Below are positions 45,357-53,070 of a DNA stretch of 64,000 nucleotides, in pieces; the stretch's first letter is position 1; every line of letters starts with the position of its first letter. Source of the stretch: Clostridiales bacterium. GTDB taxonomy: Bacteria; Bacillota; Clostridia; Oscillospirales; Oscillospiraceae. The stretch is taken from assembly GCA_012719035.1 (NCBI GenBank), contig JAAYBD010000029.1, positions 41,940 to 105,939 of the forward strand. The letters run 5' to 3'. The notes under the pieces were generated by a model that saw nothing but the letters and a program-made list of their open reading frames with translations, had not been told where the DNA came from and searched no databases. Position numbers and translations under genes: made by a program.

Positions 45357-45420
45357 AAAAAGCCCTGTGTTTTTGTGTACTTTTGATTTAGAACAGTACA
45401 GTTTAACACAGGGCTTTTTG
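45357..45420. terminator. Terminator of rnj
   Basis: AAAAAGCCCTGTGTT and AACACAGGGCTTTTT form a 15-bp stem with an inner TGTACT/AGTACA stem. Confidence 0.9.
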
Positions 45421-45533
45421 CTTTATAATACTTTAACAAAATGTGAATGTGCTTTTCCGGCGGGCAAGTATTTGATGGGTGTTTTAGACCGCCGGAATGG
45501 GTACATATATATCGGGTGATTTGCAATTATACC

Positions 45534-45562
45534 TTGCGAAAATCCTCGTTTTGCGGTACACT
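45534..45562 (+). promoter_or_regulatory. Promoter of the dipeptidase gene
   Basis: TTGCGA, 17-bp spacer and TACACT ending 25 bases before the start codon. Confidence 0.6.
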
Positions 45563-45587
45563 GTGAACATCTGTACGGAGGTAAGTT

Positions 45588-46562
45588 ATGGATATTCCTG
45601 TTTTTGATGCACACTGCGATACGATATCAGAGGCGAAAAATAAAAACTGCGGCTTGAGAAAAAATAAGCTTCACGTTGATATCGAGAGGGGCAGAGGATT
45701 TTCTCCTTATGCTCAAGTGTTTGCTGTTTTTACAAGGCCAACAACAGGCAGCATAACAGAAATGGATTATACGAAGGACTGGCCTTCGGAAATCCTGACA
45801 CAGATGGCGGATGAACTTATCTCTTTGCTCTTGTCAGAGCTTGAAAAAAACAGTGATATTCTGACGCTTTGCAGAAGCGCGGCGGATGTGAAGTCGGCGG
45901 CGGAGAGCGGCAAAGCAGCCACGCTGATCGCAGTCGAAGGCGCGGAACTTCTGGGTTGTGACCTCGAAAGGTTAAAACGTTCCTATGATAAAGGCGTAAG
46001 ATTTGTAAACCTTTGCTGGAACTTTGACAACGCACTGTGCGGAGCTGCCAACGGCGCTGCAAAAGGCGGACTCACAGATTCGGGAGCACAATTTGTGCGT
46101 ACAATGCAGGATTTGGGGATTGCCGTAGACTTGTCTCATGCATCAGAGCACACATTTTGGGATGTTGCTGAGATAGCCCGCCGTCCCATAATAGCGGGTC
46201 ACTCTAACTCCAAAGCTGTCTGCGATAATCCAAGGAACCTCACCGATGATCAGTTTAAGACGATAGTAAAGCTTGAGGGCGTTGTGGGACTTAACCTCTG
46301 CCCGAACTTTCTCTGTGAAAGCGGCGATGCCGGAATAGAGGATGTTATCCGACATGCGGAGCATTTTCTTGGACTTGGCGGTGAAAAAACCGTATGCCTT
46401 GGCGGAGACCTTGACGGAATCGACGATCTTCCGAAAGAGATGACGGGAATCGAAAGCTATTCAAAACTATATGAGGCTATGCTGAGAAGAAACTATACCG
46501 AAAGTCTCGTACAGGATATTTTTTATAATAATCTTTATAATGTATTGGAGAAAGTGCTGTGA
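45588..46562 (+). CDS. M19-family (renal-type) dipeptidase
   Basis: A 324-residue zinc dipeptidase of the amidohydrolase fold. Metal ligands are visible in FDAHCDTI, the central AVEGAELL glutamate, DLSHASEHTF and the AGHSNSKAV histidine; the C-terminal GGDLDGID matches the family. No signal peptide, so it is cytoplasmic. Ribosome site CGGAGG. Its stop overlaps the start of the ArsC-like gene by 4 bases. Confidence 0.93.
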   Translation: MDIPVFDAHCDTISEAKNKNCGLRKNKLHVDIERGRGFSPYAQVFAVFTRPTTGSITEMDYTKDWPSEILTQMADELISLLLSELEKNSDILTLCRSAADVKSAAESGKAATLIAVEGAELLGCDLERLKRSYDKGVRFVNLCWNFDNALCGAANGAAKGGLTDSGAQFVRTMQDLGIAVDLSHASEHTFWDVAEIARRPIIAGHSNSKAVCDNPRNLTDDQFKTIVKLEGVVGLNLCPNFLCESGDAGIEDVIRHAEHFLGLGGEKTVCLGGDLDGIDDLPKEMTGIESYSKLYEAMLRRNYTESLVQDIFYNNLYNVLEKVL

Positions 46563-46891
46563 ACATTCAGATTTTCGGAAAATCAAAATGCTTCGATACA
46601 AAAAAAGCCGAAAGATATTTCAAGGAGCGCAAAATAAAATTTCAGAGCATCGACCTGCCGCGGTACGGGATAAGTCCCCGGGAGCTTGAGAGCGTTGCGG
46701 CTTGTGTCGGACTGGAGGCGCTTATTGACAGCAAGGCGAAAGATGCCGATATTTTGAAGTATCTCGCTTATGATGCCGACAAGGTAGACAAGCTTCTTGA
46801 AAACCCGATGTTTATAAAAACACCGATAGTGCGAAACGGAAAAAAGGCGACAGTCGGATACTGCCCCGAGGTCTGGAAGGATTGGGAGTAG
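46559..46891 (+). CDS. ArsC/Spx-family thioredoxin-fold protein
   Basis: A 110-residue protein of the ArsC/YffB/Spx group. The single catalytic-type cysteine is in GKSKCFDTKKA at the end of the first strand, followed by IDLPRYGISPREL and the PIVRNGKKATVGY segment. It has CxxxK rather than the Spx CxxC switch, so it is more likely a reductase-like protein than an Spx regulator. Start is GTG overlapping the dipeptidase stop (GTGA). Substrate unknown. Confidence 0.88.
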   Translation: MNIQIFGKSKCFDTKKAERYFKERKIKFQSIDLPRYGISPRELESVAACVGLEALIDSKAKDADILKYLAYDADKVDKLLENPMFIKTPIVRNGKKATVGYCPEVWKDWE

Positions 46892-47004
46892 TATAAACAA
46901 GGTTTTTCACTCGATGGCTTTTGTTCACAAAGGATTACATGGAATTTATTGGTACAGCTTTTTTACTGTGCTTAAAAATAACAGAGAAAACTGGAGGTAA
47001 AGAA

Positions 47005-47406
47005 ATGGCTTTTACATGGACAAAGGATTTGGAAACAGGTTTTGCGCAGATTGACAATGAGCATAAGCAGCTTATCAAGGCGGCTGACGATTTGGTAACG
47101 GCATGTTCACAGGGCAGGGGAAGACAGGAAATCGCTCAGGCAGTGGATTTTCTTTCAAATTATACGAAGACCCATTTCGGGCATGAGGAAGGATTACAGG
47201 TAAAGTATAAATATCCCGACTATCCGTCACACAGAAACTGGCATCAGGGATACATAAGGGAAATTGAGAATGTAGCCTCCAAAATTAAAACAGAGGGAGG
47301 AACAATAGCCCTTGTAGCGGAGGTCAATACAAAGGTGAGCCAGCTTATCACACATATCAAAACCTTTGATAAAAAACTTGCGCAGTATCTTCAAAGCGCC
47401 CAGTAA
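47005..47406 (+). CDS. Bacteriohemerythrin (copy 1)
   Basis: A 133-residue four-helix protein binding a diiron centre for oxygen. Ligand pattern: IDNEHKQL, KTHFGHEEGL, HRNWHQGYI and ITHIKTFDKKL. ATG 47005 is chosen because TGGAGGT is 6 bases upstream; the track's longer start is in the leader. Its paralogue follows after an 87-base gap with its own ribosome site. Probable role: O2 scavenging or sensing in an anaerobe. Confidence 0.95.
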   Translation: MAFTWTKDLETGFAQIDNEHKQLIKAADDLVTACSQGRGRQEIAQAVDFLSNYTKTHFGHEEGLQVKYKYPDYPSHRNWHQGYIREIENVASKIKTEGGTIALVAEVNTKVSQLITHIKTFDKKLAQYLQSAQ

Positions 47407-47493
47407 AACTGCGAAAATTATGCATTTGCCGCTTTTGGCGGCATGCGCTGATTTGATAGTATATACTATTAAAATGAATTAGGAGGTCATGAA

Positions 47494-47901
47494 ATGGCTT
47501 TTGTATGGACAAAGGATCTCGAAACGGGCAATGCGCTGATCGACAACGAACACAGGCAGCTTGTAAAAGCCGCGGATGAGCTTGTTGAAGCCTGCGGTCA
47601 GGGAAAAGGACGGCAGGAAGTAGGAAAGGCTGTAGAGTTCCTTTCAAATTATACTAAGACGCACTTTGCGCACGAAGAAGAACTTCAGTTGAAATATAAA
47701 TATCCGGATTATGCCGCACACAAAAGCTGGCATCAAAGCTTTTTAAAAGAATTTGAAGACGTAGCGGCAAAATTGAAAGCAGAAGGGGCGACAATTGCCC
47801 TCGTTGCAGATGTCAACGCCAAAGTAAGCAAGCTGATTACCCATATTAAAACGCTCGATTTGAAGCTTGCGCAGTACATACAGAGCAGTCAGTCGAAATA
47901 A
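47494..47901 (+). CDS. Bacteriohemerythrin (copy 2)
   Basis: A 135-residue paralogue of the preceding gene, sharing most of its sequence including WTKDLETG, IDNEHRQL, KTHFAHEEEL, HKSWHQSFL and ITHIKTLDLKL, so all diiron ligands are intact. TAGGAGGT precedes ATG. The pair arose by tandem duplication. A strong terminator follows. Confidence 0.95.
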   Translation: MAFVWTKDLETGNALIDNEHRQLVKAADELVEACGQGKGRQEVGKAVEFLSNYTKTHFAHEEELQLKYKYPDYAAHKSWHQSFLKEFEDVAAKLKAEGATIALVADVNAKVSKLITHIKTLDLKLAQYIQSSQSK

Positions 47902-47929
47902 GCGGAAAATATACCGATAAAAAATAAAG

Positions 47930-47965
47930 CGGACAGCCCTCATTTGGGGAACTGTCCGTTTTTTA
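47930..47965 (+). terminator. Terminator after the hemerythrin pair
   Basis: CGGACAG and CTGTCCG with inner CCC/GGG pairs, then seven T residues; it abuts the convergent rpsR gene. Confidence 0.9.
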
Positions 47966-47972
47966 TATGAGA

Positions 47973-48215
47973 TTAGTCCATCACATAAGGCAGAAGAGCT
48001 ACCTGACGGGCTCTCTTTATAGCCTCTGTAAGCTCCCGCTGGTGTGCGGCGCAGGTACCTGTTGTACGGCGGGGCAAAATCTTGCCGCGCTCGGAAAGGA
48101 AACGACGAAGCTTCGAAGTGTCCTTATAGTCTATATGCTCGCTCTTATCAGCGCAGAATTGGCAAACTTTTTTGCGCTTGCGATTTTTATTATTTCTTTC
48201 CTTATCAAATGCCAA
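47973..48215 (-). CDS. rpsR: Ribosomal protein S18
   Basis: An 80-residue small-subunit protein that pairs with S6. The family core [19 protein letters not shown] is present. The N-terminal VCQFC pair plus a later TGTCAAHQ suggest the zinc-binding (C+) version. It is the last gene of the rpsF-ssb-rpsR operon, 40 bases after ssb. Confidence 0.98.
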   Translation of the reverse strand: MAFDKERNNKNRKRKKVCQFCADKSEHIDYKDTSKLRRFLSERGKILPRRTTGTCAAHQRELTEAIKRARQVALLPYVMD

Positions 48216-48255
48216 GGTCCTTACCTCCTATCTTTGGTATAATCATTTAAAATAC

Positions 48256-48699
48256 TTAGAACGGCAGGTCGCCGTCGCCCTCGTCAAGCTCGGAAAAAGC
48301 CGAGCCTTTAAAGCCGCTTTCTGACGAGCGGGAAGGGGGGCCTTCGTGATAACCTGTGTCCGAACTATCGCGAGAACGTTTGCTTTCACCGAAATAGACA
48401 TTATCAGCAACGACTTCAGCGCTTCTGCGCTTATTGCCGTCTTTATCCTGCCAATCGCGTATCTGCAAACGGCCGCTTACTACAGCCATGCTGCCTTTCG
48501 TGAAGAATTTGGATACAAATTCTCCGGTTTGGCGCCACGCGACAATGTCGATGAAATCTGTTTGCTTCTCTCCGCTTTCTTTTGAAGCGAAATCGCGGTC
48601 AACAGCCAGCGTGAAAGAGGCAACCGGTGTTCCGGAAGACGTGTAGCGCAGTTCGGGGTCACGGGTTAGGCGACCCATAAGTGTGATGTGGTTTAGCAT
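48256..48699 (-). CDS. ssb: Single-stranded DNA-binding protein
   Basis: A 147-residue SSB. The OB fold starts MLNHITLMGRLTRDPELRY and includes the SSB-typical FIDIVAWRQTGEFV and KGSMAVVSGRLQIRDW; a flexible glycine/serine tail ends in the acidic DEGDGDLPF tip that recruits repair and replication partners. It is between rpsF and rpsR as in most Firmicutes. Confidence 0.97.
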   Translation of the reverse strand: MLNHITLMGRLTRDPELRYTSSGTPVASFTLAVDRDFASKESGEKQTDFIDIVAWRQTGEFVSKFFTKGSMAVVSGRLQIRDWQDKDGNKRRSAEVVADNVYFGESKRSRDSSDTGYHEGPPSRSSESGFKGSAFSELDEGDGDLPF

Positions 48700-48710
48700 A
48701 AAGCGCCTCC

Positions 48711-49007
48711 TTATTGATAGCGAACAGTGATAAGGCTGCGGATTACGCTGTCAGTGATACCAAGGATACGGTCAAGCTCCGCAGGAAAATCGGGAGCAGA
48801 AGTGAACTTGATGAGAACATAATAACCCTCGGTAAGATAGTTAATCTCATAAGCAAGCTTACGCTTACCCATAAGTTCCATCTCATCAAGAGTTCCGTGC
48901 TGCTCGACAAGTGCTTTGAATTTTTCTACGACTGCTGCTGTCTCTTCCTCGTTAAGGTTGGGGTTGATAATATACATCAGCTCGTATTTTTCAGTTGTCT
49001 TAGCCAT
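48711..49007 (-). CDS. rpsF: Ribosomal protein S6
   Basis: A 98-residue protein starting TEKYELMYIINPNLNEEET, with GKRKLAYEINYLTEGYYVL in the middle, both S6-typical. Ribosome site AGGAGGTG. First gene of the S6 operon; the S6:S18 complex represses this operon in other bacteria, and a hairpin-rich leader lies just upstream. Confidence 0.98.
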   Translation of the reverse strand: MAKTTEKYELMYIINPNLNEEETAAVVEKFKALVEQHGTLDEMELMGKRKLAYEINYLTEGYYVLIKFTSAPDFPAELDRILGITDSVIRSLITVRYQ

Positions 49008-49031
49008 TTTAGCACCTCCTTCTGGACTAAT

Positions 49032-49081
49032 GGCCCCTCAAAAGGGACAAGGATAGCTTGTCTTGATATGACAAGCTATCC
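49032..49081 (-). promoter_or_regulatory. Hairpin leader of the rpsF operon, possible S6:S18 regulatory RNA
   Basis: GGATAGCTTGTC and GACAAGCTATCC form a perfect 12-bp stem (49051-49081), followed by GTCCC...GGGGC. The position fits the known S6:S18-binding leader, but I could not match its consensus, so assignment is tentative. Confidence 0.5.
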
Positions 49082-49082
49082 T

Positions 49083-49110
49083 ATTATACATAAATTATAT
49101 CAAATGTCAA
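49083..49110 (-). promoter_or_regulatory. Promoter of the rpsF operon
   Basis: On the minus strand TTGACA (49105-49110), 16-bp spacer and TATAAT (49083-49088). A second extended -10, TGATATAAT (49094-49099), overlaps the spacer. Confidence 0.8.
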
Positions 49111-49153
49111 GGAAATCCGCTGAAATTGCCGGGATTTACCCATGACTTATCGT

Positions 49154-50125
49154 CTAAATTGTGCCAAGAGTAATAATTGCCATGGCATAGACTTCGTCCG
49201 CGTTGCAGCCGCGGGAGAGGTCGTTTATAGGAGCGTTGAGACCCTGAAGAATGGGACCGTAAGCCTCAAAGCCGCCAAGGCGCTGAGCGATTTTGTAACC
49301 GATGTTTCCGGCATTGATATCGGGGAAAATAAAGGTGTTGGCTTTTCCGGCAACACTTGAATCCTTAGCCTTTGTTGCGGCAACGACGGGGGAGAAAGCA
49401 GCGTCAAACTGAAGCTCGCCGTCAATCTCAAAGTCGGGATTCATAGCCTTGACCTTTTCTGTTGCATTGCGCATCATGTCAACGGATTCGCCCTTGCCTG
49501 AACCCTTGGTGGAGTATGAAAGCATCGCAACCTTCGGATCTATTCCAAAAACGCGTGCTGTACGGGCTGTTTCAACGGCAATCTCGGCGAGTCCGTCCTC
49601 ATCGGGGTTGATGTTTATAGCGCAGTCCGCCATAGCATACTTCTCAACGCCCTTTTCGGTTTCGCGGTACATAATAAAGCAGGAAGAAACGAGTTTATTG
49701 CCGGGCTTTGTCTTGACTATCTGGAGAGCGGGACGGACAGTGTCAGCAGTGGAATATGTTGCACCGCCAAGAAGACCGTCTGCCTTGCCCATTTTTACAA
49801 GCATTGTTCCGAAATAGTTGCCCTTCTGGAGAGCGGCGCGGCACTCTTCCGCAGTCATCTTGCCCTTGCGGAGATCAACCATGGTTTCGACCATTATATC
49901 CATACCGGGATAGTTTTTGGGGTCTGCAATTTCAATTCCGTCCAGCTTAAATCCGCCGGCAGCTGCGGCAGCCTTCACCTTTTCGGGATCGCCGCACAGA
50001 AGAACGTCCATGATACCATCAGCGACAAGACGCGTGGCTGCCTCGAGTATGCGGGGGTCTTCGCCTTCGGTAAAAACGATTTTTCTGCGGTTTGCTTTAA
50101 GTGTTTTAATGATTTCATCAAGCAT
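49154..50125 (-). CDS. pta: Phosphate acetyltransferase
   Basis: A 323-residue short-form Pta interconverting acetyl-CoA and acetyl phosphate for acetate-producing fermentation. Motifs: VFTEGEDPRILEAA, GLLGGATYSTADTVRPALQI, SYSTKGSGKGESVD and FPDINAGNIGYKIAQRLGG. ATG 50125 follows GGAGGAACC; the track's earlier start adds 12 residues. No ackA is adjacent. It is monocistronic with its own promoter. Confidence 0.96.
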   Translation of the reverse strand: MLDEIIKTLKANRRKIVFTEGEDPRILEAATRLVADGIMDVLLCGDPEKVKAAAAAGGFKLDGIEIADPKNYPGMDIMVETMVDLRKGKMTAEECRAALQKGNYFGTMLVKMGKADGLLGGATYSTADTVRPALQIVKTKPGNKLVSSCFIMYRETEKGVEKYAMADCAININPDEDGLAEIAVETARTARVFGIDPKVAMLSYSTKGSGKGESVDMMRNATEKVKAMNPDFEIDGELQFDAAFSPVVAATKAKDSSVAGKANTFIFPDINAGNIGYKIAQRLGGFEAYGPILQGLNAPINDLSRGCNADEVYAMAIITLGTI

Positions 50126-50159
50126 ATAAGGTTCCTCCAATGTAATTGAAACTTTATGC

Positions 50160-50187
50160 ATTATACACCTATAATAGAAAAATACAA
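50160..50187 (-). promoter_or_regulatory. Promoter of pta
   Basis: On the minus strand TTGTAT (50182-50187), 16-bp spacer and TATAAT (50160-50165). Confidence 0.7.
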
Positions 50188-50238
50188 CGGCAAAAGTCCA
50201 ATTTACGACAATTTTTTAAAATTCGGACATCTATTTGC

Positions 50239-50267
50239 TTGAGATTTAGGTCATAAAAGTCTATAAT
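50239..50267 (+). promoter_or_regulatory. Promoter of the thioesterase pair
   Basis: TTGAGA, 17-bp spacer and TATAAT, divergent from the pta promoter. Confidence 0.8.
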
Positions 50268-50335
50268 TGCTTTTAATGTGCGAAAAGTACGATTTTTATT
50301 AAAGTCGATCCGATAGAAAGGTGAGTTGGCTGAAA

Positions 50336-51073
50336 ATGTATGACGAATGGTATGATGGGGCTTATTTCAGATGTAAGTCTGCTTTCAGATTTGGCGACTG
50401 TGACAACAGGAAAAAGGCAAGCCTTTACTCGGTCATGAAGCTGCTTTCGGAGATTTCCGGCGAGGATTATGAGGGGCGGGGACTTGGGCATACTTATCTT
50501 CAAAAACAGAGACAAGCGCTTTTGCTTTCGCGTATGAGCCTTAATTTCCACAGAATGCCGACATATTCTGAGAAAGTCGTTGCGAGCACATGGGAGAGAT
50601 TTACAAAGGGACCTTTTTTTTACAGGGATTACGAAATAGAGGGTGAAAATGGTGAGCTGCTTGTTTCGGGATCAAGCCTATGGGTTTTGGTTGATCCGAT
50701 TTCCAGGGAAATACTTCGTCCAGCCAACCTTGTTAAGGGACTGAAGCAAAGCGATCCGCGCAAATCGGATTGTCCCGAATGCATTAAAATAAAAAAGCTC
50801 GACGAATTGCCGGTAATCGGATACCGCCCGGTTTTTTACTCCGATTTGGACGGAAACGGACACGTTAATAATGCCGTATACGGAAAAATGGCTGTGGATT
50901 TCCTGCCCGAAAAATACAGGCAAAAGGATATTAAGTATTTTGCAATCAACTTCAATATGGAGACCAAACATAACGAAACGCTTGAAATCCGCGGGGCTGA
51001 AATAGAGAATGGCTATGCCGTTCAGGGAATTTCAGATGATATTCTCCATTTTGGCTGTGAATTAGGATTCTGA
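50336..51073 (+). CDS. Acyl-ACP thioesterase (copy 1)
   Basis: A 245-residue double hot-dog protein of the FatA/FatB-like family, cleaving acyl-acyl carrier protein to free fatty acid. Landmarks are RMSLNFHRMPTYSEKV and the C-terminal-half active-site motif SDLDGNGHVNNAVYGKM with the NxH pair. ATG 50336 aligns with the start of the paralogue (MYDEWYDGAYF versus MSDRWFDGTYY); the track's GTG 50321 overlaps the AAGGTGAG ribosome site. Substrate chain length unknown. Confidence 0.88.
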   Translation: MYDEWYDGAYFRCKSAFRFGDCDNRKKASLYSVMKLLSEISGEDYEGRGLGHTYLQKQRQALLLSRMSLNFHRMPTYSEKVVASTWERFTKGPFFYRDYEIEGENGELLVSGSSLWVLVDPISREILRPANLVKGLKQSDPRKSDCPECIKIKKLDELPVIGYRPVFYSDLDGNGHVNNAVYGKMAVDFLPEKYRQKDIKYFAINFNMETKHNETLEIRGAEIENGYAVQGISDDILHFGCELGF

Positions 51074-51124
51074 TTATTCGATTTAGTCATTTAAATAAAT
51101 ATAAAAGCAATGTGAGGGAAAAGT

Positions 51125-51874
51125 ATGTCCGACAGGTGGTTTGACGGAACCTATTATAAGAGGGAAATAACAGTAAACTATATGGACTGCAATACGGATA
51201 AAAAAGTATTTCTGCATTATATGCTGGGAATTTTTTCGGAGATAGCCGGCGATGAATGTCAAGCAAAAGGACAGACACACGATTTTTTCGTCAATCACGG
51301 AAAGATATTTCTGTTAACGCGTATGAGCATAAGGTTCCACAAAACGCCGAAATGGGATGACACAGTCATATTCACAACATGGTTCAGGACAACGGAGGGG
51401 AAATTTTTCCTCAGAGACTGTGAGATGAGAGCGCCGGACGGGGAGCTTTTTGCGTCCGCATCCAGTACATGGGCTTTGATTGATCCGGTGGAGCATAAGG
51501 TTCTTGATCCGGATGAGTATCCGGGTTCTCGTTCATGCGGTTTTAAGCAGAAAGCTGACAGCCCCGAATGTAAAAAGATAATATCGGAATCCCCGCTGCC
51601 CGTAATTGGATACAGACCCGTTTATTACACTGATCTGGACTGTAACCACCATGTTAACAATTCAGTATACAGCAAGATAGCAACAGACTTTTTGCCTCCG
51701 GAATATAGAAGCAGGGATTTATTTGATTTTGTTATAAACTTCAATAAGGAAACGAAGCTCGGAGAAACGCTTGAAATAAGAGGAGCTGAAACCGAGGATG
51801 GGTATATAATTCAGGGTTCCTGTGACGGAAACCAGCACTTTGCCTGTGAATTTACATTCAAAAACAATAAATAA
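51125..51874 (+). CDS. Acyl-ACP thioesterase (copy 2)
   Basis: A 249-residue paralogue of the preceding gene, keeping SIRFHKTPKWDDTV and TDLDCNHHVNNSVYSKI with the active-site N and H. It is 51 bases downstream with a GTGAGGG ribosome site, so the two form an operon. Divergence between the copies is large enough to suggest different acyl-chain preference (inference). A large hairpin follows. Confidence 0.88.
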   Translation: MSDRWFDGTYYKREITVNYMDCNTDKKVFLHYMLGIFSEIAGDECQAKGQTHDFFVNHGKIFLLTRMSIRFHKTPKWDDTVIFTTWFRTTEGKFFLRDCEMRAPDGELFASASSTWALIDPVEHKVLDPDEYPGSRSCGFKQKADSPECKKIISESPLPVIGYRPVYYTDLDCNHHVNNSVYSKIATDFLPPEYRSRDLFDFVINFNKETKLGETLEIRGAETEDGYIIQGSCDGNQHFACEFTFKNNK

Positions 51875-51894
51875 AATCTAAAGATAAGACAAAA

Positions 51895-51956
51895 TTACGC
51901 CCTTGAATCGACAAGATAACGCTTAACTGCGCGTCTTGGAGTTCAAGGGCGAATTT
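51895..51956. terminator. Large terminator hairpin after the thioesterases
   Basis: GCCCTTGAA and TTCAAGGGC outer arms with inner CAAGA/TCTTG arms, then a short A/T-rich tail. Confidence 0.75.
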
Positions 51957-52404
51957 ATTATGTAAATATAAAAAAAACGGGGCAATCTTTGGCATAAACG
52001 CGAAAACTGTTTTTGCAGGATTGCTTGCAAATTAGCTGAATTATTTACAAAAGAAAACAAAATAGTAACAGATATATTCATTAAAACTACTAAAAATTAC
52101 GTTAAACAATTAACAATTATTGATTTTTAGATTTTTCTTTGTTAGTATAACCGGCGTGCCTCAGAAAAACGAACAAATTATTTTGCGAAAGTGGGGAATA
52201 ATGAACTAAAAAAACAGTTATTTTGACCAATAGTGGGGGATAACCGGCAATGTACAGCCTGATAGAAAACTTGCGTTGCCAAAAGCGTAAAGCGACAGTA
52301 TTTTCTCGTTCTTTGAAGCTATAATTGCGCATAACATTTTTAATTCAAGCCGAATAAGAACACTCCCGCTAAATTTGGATAGCAACTGATTAGGAGGTCT
52401 ATCT
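51957..52404 (+). other. Long leader region before the SleB-like gene with paired direct repeats
   Basis: About 450 bases without a believable gene (the listed minus-strand ORFs show no family features). ATAACCGGC occurs at 52147 and 52240, and AGTGGGG(A/G)ATAA at 52190 and 52232. TATAAT near 52320 could be a -10. The role is unknown; I looked for a c-di-AMP riboswitch and saw none. Confidence 0.5.
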
Positions 52405-52992
52405 ATGAAAAGATTGATAACCATACTACCCGTAATCGTTTTTGTTTTTGCGATGAGTAGCTACGCTGAGGCAGTATATGACCCAAATATTGATTATTCC
52501 AGGGAGATGATTAATGCAGCCGTTATAGGTGATTATAACGCGGGGCTTGCCGCACAGAACGCCCGCAACGAAAAAATCGCTGATATGGGGGTTGCAGCTT
52601 CAAATATTAATTTCAACGATCTGATGCTGCTTTCTAAGATTATTTATGCTGAAGCGGGGTCCGAATGGCTCAGCGATGAATGGAAGATGTGCGTTGGAGA
52701 GGTTGTTCTAAACAGGGTTGCAAGCCCGGAATTTCCGAATACCATAAAAGAGGTGCTTGAACAGCCGGGGCAGTATTACGGTGCAAACAGCCGCTATTTT
52801 AACAGTCTGCTGCCGAGCGAACGCAGCGTCATCTGCGCGATGAGACTTCTGAACGGAGAAAGACTCCTTGAGCCGTCCGTCGTATTTCAGGCGAATTTCA
52901 CACAGGGCGGGGGAACGCACAAGGCCTGTTATGACAAATATCTGGGCTGGACATATTTCTGCTACAGCACAAATATCGATCTATATAAATAA
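52405..52992 (+). CDS. SleB-like cell wall hydrolase, secreted
   Basis: A 195-residue protein with a signal peptide (about 1-22, ending SYAEA) and a Hydrolase_2 (SleB/CwlJ) domain from about residue 68: LLSKIIYAEAGSEW, CVGEVVLNRVASPEFPNTI and YYGANSRYF. The catalytic glutamate is in IYAEAG. SleB-type enzymes are lytic transglycosylases of spore cortex or vegetative wall. There is no peptidoglycan-binding repeat, so it is a single-domain version. Ribosome site TTAGGAGGT. Confidence 0.92.
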   Translation: MKRLITILPVIVFVFAMSSYAEAVYDPNIDYSREMINAAVIGDYNAGLAAQNARNEKIADMGVAASNINFNDLMLLSKIIYAEAGSEWLSDEWKMCVGEVVLNRVASPEFPNTIKEVLEQPGQYYGANSRYFNSLLPSERSVICAMRLLNGERLLEPSVVFQANFTQGGGTHKACYDKYLGWTYFCYSTNIDLYK

Positions 52993-53026
52993 TAGTAGTT
53001 GCATAAATTGACAAATCCATAAAACG

Positions 53027-53055
53027 GGACCGAAGCAAATCGCTTCGGTCCTTTG
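53027..53055 (+). terminator. Terminator after the SleB-like gene
   Basis: GGACCGAAGC and GCTTCGGTCC form a perfect 10-bp stem with 5-base loop, then TTTGCTGTTTT. Confidence 0.85.
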
Positions 53056-53070
53056 CTGTTTTGAGATCAT

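Noticed and set aside
46559-46891. Spx-type redox regulator
   Set aside because: The Spx CxxC switch is absent; only one cysteine is at the active-site position, so a general ArsC-like call is safer.
51957-52404. c-di-AMP (ydaO) riboswitch before the SleB-like gene
   Set aside because: The conserved cores of that riboswitch are not found, although the gene class and leader length made it a reasonable guess.
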